From Candidatus Sulfotelmatobacter sp. (GTDB taxonomy: Bacteria; Acidobacteriota; Terriglobia; Terriglobales; SbA1): DNA of 8,458 bases. The notes under the pieces are model-generated. The model was not told the origin of the DNA. It worked only from the letters and a program-made list of their open reading frames with translations, and searched no databases. This document shows positions 1 to 6,884 of this stretch, piece by piece (the first letter of the stretch is position 1; every line of letters starts with the position of its first letter). A program made the translations under genes and the position numbers. The stretch lies in assembly GCA_030151135.1 (NCBI GenBank), contig JASLEQ010000526.1:1-8458 (forward strand). The letters are read 5' to 3'.

Positions 1-245
1 AATAGAACCAGGGCAGCAAGGCCTCGAACCCACTCGCGCAGCGAACCTGAATTCGGTGTGCCGTTTTCTGAATATCCTCCGTGCAGGGCCAAAGAAAGGA
101 TTCCGCACATGAGGACAATCGTGACTAAAGTCGCGAAACCCCACAGCCACCACTCACGGCCTTCCAGAGTGCGGATCCAGCCCCTCCCTGTGTTTGGTTG
201 CGACGACTGTGCTTTCGAAGTGATCCTCTTCTCGATGTCCTTCAT
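1..245 (-). CDS. N-terminal fragment of a membrane protein (runs off left edge)
   Basis: An open frame on the minus strand starts at an ATG (243-245) and stays open to the left edge, giving 81 visible residues. It begins MKDIEKRITSK. A hydrophilic, Ser/Thr-rich stretch of about 30 residues is followed by REWWLWGFATLVTIVLMCGI (about 30-49), which begins a clear transmembrane segment (about 33-54). A short polar loop follows (about 55-70), then VRGLAALVL at the cut, probably the start of a second membrane segment. A G-rich run, GGGGGGCGG, sits 4 nt before the ATG and can act as a Shine-Dalgarno. This and the coherent soluble/TM/loop/TM pattern are why I call it real. From memory, acidobacterial proteins with a WWLW...VT segment and two membrane helices often continue into a GGDEF or other signalling domain, but that part is outside the window. 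It is divergent from the small exported-protein gene at 433. Confidence 0.72.
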   Translation of the reverse strand, partial: MKDIEKRITSKAQSSQPNTGRGWIRTLEGREWWLWGFATLVTIVLMCGILSLALHGGYSENGTPNSGSLREWVRGLAALVL

Positions 246-263
246 TTTCCGCCCCCCACTGAA

Positions 264-282
264 GTGCTACGTCCGATAGCAC
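264..282 (-). promoter_or_regulatory. Inverted repeat in the leader of the left-edge membrane gene
   Basis: GTGCTA-CGTCCGA-TAGCAC is a perfect 6-bp inverted repeat around a 7-nt centre. It lies 18 bp upstream of the minus-strand ATG at 245 and just ahead of its G-rich ribosome-binding stretch (about 250-257). It could be a repressor operator in the 187-bp divergent intergenic region (246-432) or a small hairpin in the mRNA leader. No convincing -35/-10 pair was found in this gap on either strand. A repeat this short can arise by chance, so the role is inference. Confidence 0.3.
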
Positions 283-432
283 AACATGCTGATTACGCCG
301 ATTACTACTTTCCGTTACGTTCTTGCGATTGTGCCCGTACATGTCCTCACGTAATCTCGATTCATGGCGAATCACAGCAACCCGAAGACAAGCGCAAATG
401 CCTTCCAATTGGTGAGCCGCCGGGGGAGCTTT

Positions 433-921
433 ATGAAATCACTTCTAAGCTGGGCTTTGTTCATATTCGTACTTTGCTTGACCGCAAGCGCGAAAGAGTT
501 GCCAAATGCACCCAGTGCTACTTCCAATGCCGATCCCGGGCTCTCCTTCGTCGAGTCTTCGCCGGTAGTGCAGTCTTCATTCGCGGAACCTGTCAAGACC
601 GTCGACGCGAAGTTCCTCAGTCTTGCCGTGATTTCGACCGGCAGCACATTCGCCGACTCCTACACCACACTATTCGCCCGCGAGAACTGGCTGGCGGGGA
701 AAAAGGGCGTCTGCAACATCGAAGTACAGTCCGCTTATTTGTACGGAACGCACCCGACCGTGGCACGCGCCTACGCCGTTGCCTCCGTGAAGAGCGCGGG
801 TTCCATCTTCGCGGCTTACTACCTGCGCAAGCATCACAGCAAGTTCTGGAGCGCCCCGCTCGTCGCCAATTCGATCATCGGACTTGAGGGTGTCACGCAA
901 AATATGATGGCCTGCAATTAA
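433..921 (+). CDS. Small exported protein of unknown function (ELPNAPSA motif)
   Basis: A 162-residue protein. The start at 433 is chosen because it gives a proper signal peptide (MKSLLSWALFIFVLCLTASA, likely cut after Ala20) and follows GGGGGAG at 422-428, although the 4-nt spacing is short. An in-frame ATG at 364 would add 23 hydrophilic residues ahead of the signal and has no visible ribosome-binding site. After the predicted cleavage comes KELPNAPSA, a motif I associate with exported acidobacterial proteins, then a low-complexity Ser/Pro linker to about residue 55. The rest is compact: a mildly hydrophobic segment with FADSYTT (about 61-80), LYGTHPTVARAYAV (about 103-116), a Gly/Ala-rich hydrophobic stretch (about 117-131), a basic RKHHSK patch (132-137) and a last hydrophobic stretch (about 138-153). 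Cys94 and the near-terminal Cys161 could pair. The family resembles conserved acidobacterial hypotheticals that are probably membrane-associated. No enzymatic motif is visible and I assign no function. It is convergent with the SBBP gene, with 27 bp between the stop codons. Confidence 0.8.
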   Translation: MKSLLSWALFIFVLCLTASAKELPNAPSATSNADPGLSFVESSPVVQSSFAEPVKTVDAKFLSLAVISTGSTFADSYTTLFARENWLAGKKGVCNIEVQSAYLYGTHPTVARAYAVASVKSAGSIFAAYYLRKHHSKFWSAPLVANSIIGLEGVTQNMMACN

Positions 922-931
922 GCAGGCCATC
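906..931 (-). terminator. Intrinsic terminator for the SBBP gene, overlapping the end of the convergent gene
   Basis: GATGGCCTGC (906-915) and GCAGGCCATC (922-931) form a perfect 10-bp stem with a 6-nt AATTAA loop. On the minus strand the stem begins 17 nt after the SBBP stop and is followed by ATATTTTGCG, a short U-rich tract, so it fits a Rho-independent terminator for that gene. On the plus strand the stem includes the last codons and stop of the small exported protein and is followed by GC-rich sequence, so it is a poor intrinsic terminator in that direction. Confidence 0.65.
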
Positions 932-948
932 GGCCTCGCCGAAGCAAT

Positions 949-3900
949 TTATTGCACAACTAACGTAAGATTCGTCGAGTGCTTTAACGTACCGGATGTC
1001 CCGCTCACAAGAATGGTGTAAGTGCCAGAAGCGGTAGTTTTTGACCCCGAAGTTTGCTGCGCGATGCCCGTGCCGCCTGCGCATCCGACAGCGAAGAGCA
1101 AGAGCAGTAAGATCAAAGCGACTCCGATCGAAGCCAGCCATTTCTTTCGGCGCCACTTTCCACCGATAAAGGCCAAGCCCGCGAGACCGAGATTCTGAAA
1201 CTGAATCCAGGCAGCGTAATTAATCGGATCATGTCCACCGCGGCTTGAAGCAAACGAAGACGACGAACCTGCTGTCGAGATCGTCACTGTGATGGAAGAT
1301 CCCTTTGCACCAGGAGTCGCCGAACTCGGCGACAGCTTGCAGGTTGCCTGTGACGGCACCTGGCTGCATGCCAGAGCCACCGAATTTCCGAAGCTCCCAC
1401 CCACAGAGTTCACCAGCAACGTGTATGTCGCTGTCGACCCCGAACTGACGGTCGCGCTTGACGGCGACGCAGTCAGGCTGAAATCCGATCCCGTTCCCGA
1501 TAACAAGACCGACTGTGGACTGCCGCTCGCGTTGTCGTTAATGACGAGGGATCCTGTTCGGACTCCCGTTGCTTTTGGAGAGAACAGAATCTGGAAAACA
1601 CACTGCGATCCGGCCCCCAGGCTCGATCCGCAACTATTGATCTGACTGAAATCGCCGGAAATTTGCACGCTACTGATGCTTAAACTGGAGTTTCCCTGGT
1701 TCGTCAGAGTGACGCTCTGGGCGGCACTCGTGGACCCAAGCGATAATACGGAAAATACCAGGGCACTACTCGACAAACTTACGCTGGCGCCCGTTCCACT
1801 ACCTTGCAAGGTCACGGTCTGCGACCCACCGGCGGCGTTGTCATTGAGCACGAGCGACCCCGTCCGCGTGCCAGTTGCGGTAGGAGCGAATTTTACGGCC
1901 AACGTGCAGCTGCCATTTGCTGCTACGGTACTTCCACAAGTGTTGGCCTGTGTAAAATCGCCCGTAACGGAAATCGAACTGATGCTAAGAGCTACGGGGC
2001 TGAGGTTCTGCACTTGAACACTCAGGGCTTGACTGCTTGATCCCACCGCCGTGGAGGCGAACTGTAATGACGTCGGGCTTACCGTAATGAGAGGAGCTGT
2101 ACCGGTAAAGATCTTTGCCAGAAACGCATCCGTGTTGCCACCGAACTGGTTCTGGAAGGCTCCTTGGCTGACAGTCAAATCTGCGGAGCTAGTGGTGCCG
2201 GCAATGTAAACATTTTCGTCTGCATCGAGAGCCATTCCACTCGGACTCTCGTCGCCGCTGCCGCCCAAATAGGTTGAGAAGAGCTGCGCGGTCGCATCAG
2301 GATTGATTTCCACCAGCAGCACGTCCAGACCGTTGTTGTAGCCCTGTAACGAATTCAAAGTTTGAAAATCGGGGTCGCTCGTGGAGGCTAGTACATACGC
2401 ATCCGTTTTCGAATCAAGCAATATGCTCTGCGGACTTGCGTAGTTGTACGGCCCCAGGAACGTCGAGTACAACAACGTTGATCCTGCGGGATCAAACTTC
2501 GTAACGAATGCATAGCTGCAGTCGAAACCGTACACCCCTGGATCGCAAAGGCTCGTTGTAGTCGCCGGAAACGTTCCATCGCTGTCGGCAGTTCCTGTTA
2601 TGTACGCCGAGCCGCTACCGTCCACCGCGATAGATGCGATTGCGATCGGGTTCCCGCTTGATTCATAAAAGTACGTCGAATACCCCATCTCGCCATTACT
2701 CGTGAGCTTCGTGACATACCCCACATACGCATTTCCGCTGGTGCTGTTCGTCGATGCGTAAACTCCAGAGGTGGTTGGAAAATTGTAGGTGTTTGTCGTG
2801 CCGGTCAGGTATGCATTGTCATTTGCATCCAGCGAAATTGCGCTTACCACGCTGTAAGGCTGCGGCCAGCACGAGCTCGATCCGCAGGACTGGATAACAT
2901 TCGAGTTCCCGGCCAGGTAGGTCGAATATGCCAGGGACGATCCGCTCTGGTTGAACTTCGTTACAAAACCGTACCCGCCATAGTTCCCGCCGCCGTTCGG
3001 AGAGACACTCGATTGATAAGCGTTCACCACCGGATAGTTCCGTGACATCGTGTACCCGGCAACGTACACCTGCCCGGAAGTGTTGATAGCAATGCTCGTC
3101 GGCTGATCGAAAGTGCTGCCTCCCAGGTATGTCGAGTAAAGCAGGGAGGAACCATCCTGCGAAATATGCGTCAGAAACCCAGAATAAGGTCCGGGTTGCT
3201 GTGGTTGATATGCACTTACTGTCGGGAAGTCGCTGGAAGTCGTGCTTCCGGTGATATATGCCTCATTTGAGCTGTCCAGAACCAACCCGACTCCATAGTC
3301 TTGACCATTCCCACCGATGTAGTCCGTGTAAATAACGCTCGATCCCGACGGATCAATCTTGCTCACGAATGCGTGATTCGCATTTCCAGGCAGTGGGTCT
3401 GCCGTGCCCGCAAAATCTGCGGAATCCGTATAGCCCGTAACGTACAGGTTTCCTGATGCGTCAACCGCCATTCCGCCGGCAACATCAAGCCCGCTCCCAC
3501 CAAGATAGGTCGAGTATACGAGCACCGGATCGATGACGAGCGCTTGGTTGCGATCGTATTGCGAGACGCTGAATCCCACGTGCGTGCGATCCTTCATGAC
3601 ATACGTTCCCTTGATCGACACGCGCTGGCCGTTAGATATCTGATACACGACCGGGCATTGCACTTGAAGCGTACCGCCAGTGACCGTCAGCATGAGGTTT
3701 CCCGAGGCATCCAATGCAACATGTTTCGCCCCGCGAATCTCTAAGCCAATTTGGTCCGGCGTCGACCCCGGCTTGAGCTCAAAATCGTATTCGAGCTGTT
3801 GGTGATTGCCGTGGTAAACCAGATCGATTCCTGGATACACATTCGTGTAACGCACTCTCGCATAGGTAGGGATCCCGGTGCGCCAGTTTGAAGGATCGCG

Positions 3901-4290
3901 CCCGATGAAATAGTTCACGATCCCGGGCTGTATTGCCTCGCCAACGGCCGCTGGATTCGAGCTAGCACCTTGGAGTCTAATCTCCAATCGATTGGAGGCT
4001 GCGCCCGGCCCGCTGTTCGCACCCTTCGGCGTGCCCGTGGCAGACTGCTTACTACGCAGCGAAAGGACCATGCCGCCTGTCGTTAAATAGGTGGTGTACC
4101 CGCGGCCGCGGACCAGAAACTTTGCCTGGCTGGGCGCCTGACCTTGGTTTGATTCAAAGGTGAGCGGTAACCGCCCATATGTCTCCGCTTGGGATGAGTG
4201 TGAATTCTGCGCCCCAGCAATCTGGACATAAAGTGAAAGGGTAACCATTACTAATATTCTCGAGATGTTTTTATAGGCCATTGTTCGCAT
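949..4290 (-). CDS. Large exported SBBP-repeat beta-propeller protein with choice-of-anchor-D and Ig-like C-terminal domains
   Basis: A 1113-residue protein. A signal peptide covers residues 1-27 (cut near AGA/QN). The first ATG is preferred because GGCGGGG lies 8 nt upstream; the ATG at codon 4 has no such site. Residues about 38-255 match the N-terminal domain typical of acidobacterial SBBP proteins (LPLTFESNQGQ, then NYFIGRDPSNWRTG and YPGIDLVYHG). Residues 257-728 hold seven SBBP-type repeats of the form YSTYLGG...A.D.SGN.Y.TG, which probably fold as a beta-propeller. Two tandem choice-of-anchor-D (ASH-like) beta-sandwiches follow (about 733-831 and 834-934), then an Ig-like domain starting at DFSLTASPSS (936). 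That last domain is interrupted by two hydrophobic helices (about 1026-1043 and 1051-1070) separated by the basic cluster KWRRKK, and resumes at SGTYTILVSGTSG to the C-terminus. The protein is probably surface-attached or secreted; ligand and role are unknown. It lies downstream of a sigma-54 activator gene on the same strand, separated by 249 bp. Confidence 0.93.
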   Translation of the reverse strand: MRTMAYKNISRILVMVTLSLYVQIAGAQNSHSSQAETYGRLPLTFESNQGQAPSQAKFLVRGRGYTTYLTTGGMVLSLRSKQSATGTPKGANSGPGAASNRLEIRLQGASSNPAAVGEAIQPGIVNYFIGRDPSNWRTGIPTYARVRYTNVYPGIDLVYHGNHQQLEYDFELKPGSTPDQIGLEIRGAKHVALDASGNLMLTVTGGTLQVQCPVVYQISNGQRVSIKGTYVMKDRTHVGFSVSQYDRNQALVIDPVLVYSTYLGGSGLDVAGGMAVDASGNLYVTGYTDSADFAGTADPLPGNANHAFVSKIDPSGSSVIYTDYIGGNGQDYGVGLVLDSSNEAYITGSTTSSDFPTVSAYQPQQPGPYSGFLTHISQDGSSLLYSTYLGGSTFDQPTSIAINTSGQVYVAGYTMSRNYPVVNAYQSSVSPNGGGNYGGYGFVTKFNQSGSSLAYSTYLAGNSNVIQSCGSSSCWPQPYSVVSAISLDANDNAYLTGTTNTYNFPTTSGVYASTNSTSGNAYVGYVTKLTSNGEMGYSTYFYESSGNPIAIASIAVDGSGSAYITGTADSDGTFPATTTSLCDPGVYGFDCSYAFVTKFDPAGSTLLYSTFLGPYNYASPQSILLDSKTDAYVLASTSDPDFQTLNSLQGYNNGLDVLLVEINPDATAQLFSTYLGGSGDESPSGMALDADENVYIAGTTSSADLTVSQGAFQNQFGGNTDAFLAKIFTGTAPLITVSPTSLQFASTAVGSSSQALSVQVQNLSPVALSISSISVTGDFTQANTCGSTVAANGSCTLAVKFAPTATGTRTGSLVLNDNAAGGSQTVTLQGSGTGASVSLSSSALVFSVLSLGSTSAAQSVTLTNQGNSSLSISSVQISGDFSQINSCGSSLGAGSQCVFQILFSPKATGVRTGSLVINDNASGSPQSVLLSGTGSDFSLTASPSSATVSSGSTATYTLLVNSVGGSFGNSVALACSQVPSQATCKLSPSSATPGAKGSSITVTISTAGSSSSFASSRGGHDPINYAAWIQFQNLGLAGLAFIGGKWRRKKWLASIGVALILLLLLFAVGCAGGTGIAQQTSGSKTTASGTYTILVSGTSGTLKHSTNLTLVVQ
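1489..2094 (-). repeat. Two tandem choice-of-anchor-D / ASH-like domain repeats within the SBBP protein
   Basis: Protein residues about 733-831 and 834-934 are two copies of one beta-sandwich module. Shared landmarks in order are SLQF or ALVF, a VG or LG turn, QNLSPVALSISSISVTGDF against TNQGNSSLSISSVQISGDF, a CGS...C pair, FAPTATGTRTGSLVLNDNA against FSPKATGVRTGSLVINDNA, and a closing LQGSGTG or LSGTGS. Each copy carries two cysteines about ten residues apart that could form a disulfide outside the cytoplasm. The two copies have diverged, so this is an old domain duplication, not a recent DNA-level one. Confidence 0.8.
2107..3522 (-). repeat. Seven SBBP-type beta-propeller repeats within the SBBP protein
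   Basis: The repeats begin near residues 257 (VLVYSTYLGGSG), 318 (SVIYTDYIGGNG), 382 (SLLYSTYLGGST), 452 (SLAYSTYLAGNS), 534 (EMGYSTYFYESS), 605 (TLLYSTFLGPYN) and 668 (AQLFSTYLGGSG). Each continues to an A(I/V)D..G..Y(I/V/L)TG-like strand and ends near a (D/N)(F/Y) followed by a variable loop and F(V/L)(T/S/A)K. Spacing is about 60-80 residues. Copy 4 carries an insertion containing CGSSSC, and copies 5 and 6 have lost the LGG element. Seven copies would suit a seven-bladed closed propeller, which is an inference from repeat number only. Confidence 0.85.
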
Positions 4291-4513
4291 TTGAATAACC
4301 CCGCCGATTTGACTCGCTCTGAGAACTTACTTGGGGGAGGGATGCCGTTCGGAGAGATATAAAGCAGGGCAGTGGCCGAACAGGCCCAAACGCCGGCCTC
4401 ATATACCATTGAGGGGCATGGACTTAGCAGAACAACGCTACGATGGGTATTAGGGCAGAAAGAATAGGCGTCCCGATTCTAGACGACGTCTATGGCATGG
4501 ACAGCCGACAGGG

Positions 4514-4528
4514 GCAGACAAAGCGCCA
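4514..4528 (-). promoter_or_regulatory. Candidate sigma-54 promoter facing the SBBP gene
   Basis: Read on the minus strand the site is TGGCGCTTTGTCTGC. Against the sigma-54 consensus TGGCACG-N4-TTGC it matches 8 of 11 defined bases, with the invariant GG (-24) and GC (-12) elements at the correct spacing. It starts 12 bp after the stop of the NtrC-class activator gene and lies about 225 bp upstream of the SBBP start, inside the 249-bp gap 4291-4539. No good sigma-70 -35/-10 pair was found in that gap. The location makes it attractive, but a GG-N10-GC match of this quality is not rare by chance, and no dyad activator site was identified. Confidence 0.35.
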
Positions 4529-4539
4529 AATCGTTATTC

Positions 4540-5919
4540 TTAGGCGGTATCGCTTTCTGATTCCTCTAGCTTCATCTTCGATAACATTTGATAAATTGTG
4601 GCGCGGCCGATCCCGAGAACCTCAGCTGCGCGGGCTTTATTCCCGCCCACTCCCTCCAGAACGCGCAGCACGTGACGGCGCTGCATCTCTTCCAGCGAGA
4701 CCAGCGAATCCGAGCCTGCCGCCTCCTGATCGAACGATCCGCGCAGGCGCTCGGGAAGATCGTTTACGTCGATAAGGTTCCCTTCCACCATCATGCAAGC
4801 ATTCCCGATCACATTTTCCAGTTCGCGAACATTCCCCGGCCAGGGATAACTCGCCAGCCGTGTCTGAGCCCGGCGCGCCAGGCCTGCAATCGGCTTCTGG
4901 TACTCCGTCGAATACTTTTGAATGAAATATCGCTGCAGCAAAGGCAAATCTTCCCTTCGGCTTGCCAGAACCGGCAGTGAAATTTCTACAACGGCCAACC
5001 TGTAGTACAGGTCTTCCCTGAATTGACCGTCTCGCACCATCTTCTTCAGATTGCGGTGGGTTGCCGCGACAACCCGTATGTCAACAGTCCTTGGAGTAAC
5101 CGATCCGACTCGTTGAACCTGGCGGTTCTGCAAGACGCGAAGGAGTTTCGCCTGCGCTGAAGGGCTCAATTCCCCAATCTCGTCGAGGAAGATCGTTCCC
5201 TTATCGGCATGCTCAAACATTCCCGGTTTGTCCTGGATGGCTCCTGTGAAAGCCCCTCTGGAATAGCCAAACAGTTCACTCTCGACCAGGTTGTCAACTA
5301 GGGCTGAGCAGTTGCAGATCACATACGGACCTCGAGAAACCGGACTCAACCGGTGCATCGCTTTAGCCACCAGTTCCTTACCCGTCCCCGTAGCCCCAGT
5401 AATCAATACTGTCCTGAAATGCGGTGCGATCCTCCGAATTTTTGCATACACCTCAAGCATTAGTGGACTTCGCCCGACCATTCCTTCGAATTGATAAGCG
5501 TCTATGAGCTCCTCGTCAAGACGCAATGTCCGCTGCCGAACCTCTGCATCAGCAACCAGAGTCGCAATTCGGCTTCTGAGTTTTTCTATATCAAGAGGTT
5601 TGGTCAGATAATCGGCAGCGCCCTTCTGAATCGCTTCTACGGCGGACTCTGTGGAATAGTGCGCTGTTGTTAGAATCACTTCAACACCGGGATCCAGTGC
5701 CGTTATTTGTTCGAGTAACTCCATGCCACCGATGTTCGGCATGACTAGGTCTAGCAAGACGATTCTTGGACGGATGCGCCGAAAGATTTCAAATCCGGCT
5801 TCAGGATCCTGGGACGTGACGATCTCGACGCCTTGTGTCGCAAGGGCCGACTCAATCATCTGCAGGCTTTGTGGTTCATCATCAATTGCGAGCAACTTAA
5901 GAGTGGTCGGAGAGCTCAT
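4540..5919 (-). CDS. NtrC-family sigma-54-dependent response regulator
   Basis: A 459-residue activator with the full three-domain layout. The receiver domain (about 7-122) has acidic-pocket residues D13/D14, phosphoacceptor D57 in LLDLVMP, switch T84/T85 and K107 in LTKP. The AAA+ domain (about 145-375) has Walker A GATGTGKE (175-182), an intact GAFTGA loop at 222-227 that contacts sigma-54, Walker B GTIFLDE (241-247), the arginine-finger region REDLYYRLAV (301-310) and sensor-2 motif PGNVREL (361-367). A Fis-type helix-turn-helix occupies about 410-450 (GNKARAAEVLGIGRATIYQM). All motifs needed for ATP-driven remodelling of sigma-54 RNA polymerase are present, so it should be functional. The start is supported by GGGGAG 6 nt upstream. 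No histidine kinase is directly paired with it; the nearest is the hybrid kinase two genes upstream. It has its own sigma-70-type promoter about 150 bp upstream. Targets are unknown; the adjacent SBBP gene is a candidate. Confidence 0.96.
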   Translation of the reverse strand: MSSPTTLKLLAIDDEPQSLQMIESALATQGVEIVTSQDPEAGFEIFRRIRPRIVLLDLVMPNIGGMELLEQITALDPGVEVILTTAHYSTESAVEAIQKGAADYLTKPLDIEKLRSRIATLVADAEVRQRTLRLDEELIDAYQFEGMVGRSPLMLEVYAKIRRIAPHFRTVLITGATGTGKELVAKAMHRLSPVSRGPYVICNCSALVDNLVESELFGYSRGAFTGAIQDKPGMFEHADKGTIFLDEIGELSPSAQAKLLRVLQNRQVQRVGSVTPRTVDIRVVAATHRNLKKMVRDGQFREDLYYRLAVVEISLPVLASRREDLPLLQRYFIQKYSTEYQKPIAGLARRAQTRLASYPWPGNVRELENVIGNACMMVEGNLIDVNDLPERLRGSFDQEAAGSDSLVSLEEMQRRHVLRVLEGVGGNKARAAEVLGIGRATIYQMLSKMKLEESESDTA

Positions 5920-6071
5920 TCGAAACTCCCCAAGTGGCGGAGTTGTGAGTTTGAAACCGATTGAGATCCGAAAGATTGGAATTTAAACAGAAAAGAAACC
6001 CACGTTTGAAAGGTTGCCGCTAACAGCATGAAGTCGGCCTTTAAGGTTAAGTATCTTATCTTCCAAAGACG

Positions 6072-6100
6072 CTTATCGCAAAAGCTGCCATTCAAGTCAA
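6072..6100 (-). promoter_or_regulatory. Sigma-70-type promoter for the NtrC-family regulator gene
   Basis: On the minus strand TTGACT (5 of 6 to TTGACA) is followed by a 17-bp spacer and GATAAG (4 of 6 to TATAAT), with TG one base before the -10 hexamer as in extended -10 promoters. Transcription would start near 6065, leaving a leader of roughly 145 nt before the ATG at 5919. It lies in the 263-bp gap 5920-6182, so the activator can be transcribed independently of the upstream kinase operon. Confidence 0.6.
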
Positions 6101-6182
6101 GCCCAAATGCCGCCGCTTTCAGGAAAAGACCCCTATTCGATACTCCCGTAAATAGCCAATATTCAACCTTTAAGCTGAACTG

Positions 6183-6854
6183 CTAGTCCTGTAAGATCCA
6201 TTCTGACATGCGCTCCGTGAACTGGAAGGCGTAGCGCTGCCACGGCGTCCCTTCAGCTTCCCTCCGAACAACACGGACGGATCCGACGTACTGATCATGG
6301 CCCGCTCCAGATAAGAACGCTTGAAAAGTTGACGATGGGTCAAGATCAACGGGGAGCGGGCACAAGAACCCTCCGGCGCTAACATTCTCAGTCGTCGTGA
6401 GTTGCTCGAAGGAATGCGAGCGTGCGTCCGTGCCCTTCAACTTCAGGACAATGCTCATTTTCACACGGGTATGCACCCGACGTTCGTGAGGACGGTCCCG
6501 CAGTTCATCGGCCAGAGAACCTTTAAGTTTCACGAAGTCGATTGGCTTTTCGAAGTATCCAGCCGCGCCCAGGGTACTCATATACTCGCGGTACTTTGCC
6601 GACGATTGGCCGGACACAACAAAGATGGGAATACGCGCCGTATAGCTCAGGTTATGAAAGCTCTGGCAGAGCTCAAATCCTGAGCAGTTGGGCATCATCA
6701 AATCTAGTAGAATGGCTCGCGGTTTGTGCTGCAGCGCGAGTTCCAGCGCCTGCACGGGGTCGCCGGTGTCTATGGTTTCATAGGTATCGGACAAGCGCAT
6801 CTTCAGCATGCCGCGCATGGCATCGTCATCGTCTACTAACAAGATCTTTTCCAT
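6183..6854 (-). CDS. Response regulator with PilZ output domain (REC-PilZ)
   Basis: A 223-residue two-domain protein. The receiver domain (1 to about 118) has the acidic cluster D8-D11, phosphoacceptor D51 in ILLDLMMP, switch S81 in FVVSG and K103 in FEKP, so it looks competent for phosphorylation. The C-terminal PilZ domain (about 122-215) has both c-di-GMP-binding motifs: RxxxR as R126-VHT-R130 and (D/N)xSxxG as N157-V-S159-A-G-G162. There is no DNA-binding domain, so output is probably through protein contacts modulated by c-di-GMP and phosphorylation. A strong Shine-Dalgarno (GGGGAGG, 6860-6866 in complement) lies 5 nt before the ATG. The start is 30 bp after the stop of the hybrid kinase on the same strand, indicating an operon and a likely kinase-regulator pair. 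No strong terminator is seen downstream. Confidence 0.93.
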   Translation of the reverse strand: MEKILLVDDDDAMRGMLKMRLSDTYETIDTGDPVQALELALQHKPRAILLDLMMPNCSGFELCQSFHNLSYTARIPIFVVSGQSSAKYREYMSTLGAAGYFEKPIDFVKLKGSLADELRDRPHERRVHTRVKMSIVLKLKGTDARSHSFEQLTTTENVSAGGFLCPLPVDLDPSSTFQAFLSGAGHDQYVGSVRVVRREAEGTPWQRYAFQFTERMSEWILQD

Positions 6855-6884
6855 TTGTTCCTCCCCGTGAACTCCAGTATCTCG

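Noticed and set aside
154..408. A minus-strand frame of 84 codons across the divergent intergenic region
   Set aside because: It overlaps, in another frame, the start of the left-edge membrane gene, which has a ribosome-binding stretch and a clear membrane segment. The composition looks non-coding.
198..887. A long plus-strand open frame (229 codons) overlapping the small exported-protein gene
   Set aside because: Its product is Arg/Cys/His-rich without domain logic. The overlapping frame has a signal peptide, a ribosome-binding stretch and sensible composition, so this is a shadow frame.
1081..1140. A lipobox-like LFAVGC sequence in the SBBP protein, considered as a lipoprotein signal
   Set aside because: It is near the C-terminus of a protein that already has an N-terminal signal peptide, so it cannot be the normal lipoprotein signal. 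It is kept only as part of the inserted-helix finding.
1289..2040. Plus-strand frames opposite the C-terminal half of the SBBP gene
   Set aside because: They are antisense shadows of a repeat-rich coding sequence and have no independent start signals or domains.
4364..4378. A second GG-N10-GC match (minus strand) nearer the SBBP start
   Set aside because: Only about 6 of 11 consensus bases match and the T before GG is missing. One such match is expected by chance in a gap of this size.
4443..4775. A plus-strand frame starting in the gap between the SBBP and activator genes
   Set aside because: Most of it is antisense to the HTH end of the activator, with Arg/Pro-rich shadow composition and no ribosome-binding site.
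6038..6174. Two copies of CCTTTAAG (6038-6045 and 6167-6174) in the gap between the two regulator genes
   Set aside because: They are eight bases long and 129 bp apart in AT-rich sequence. This is not enough to propose an operator pair.
6162..6179. A hairpin TTCAGC-N6-GTTGAA (minus strand) just after the REC-PilZ stop, considered as a terminator
   Set aside because: The stem is only 6 bp, AT-rich with a G-U pair, and is not followed by a proper U tract.
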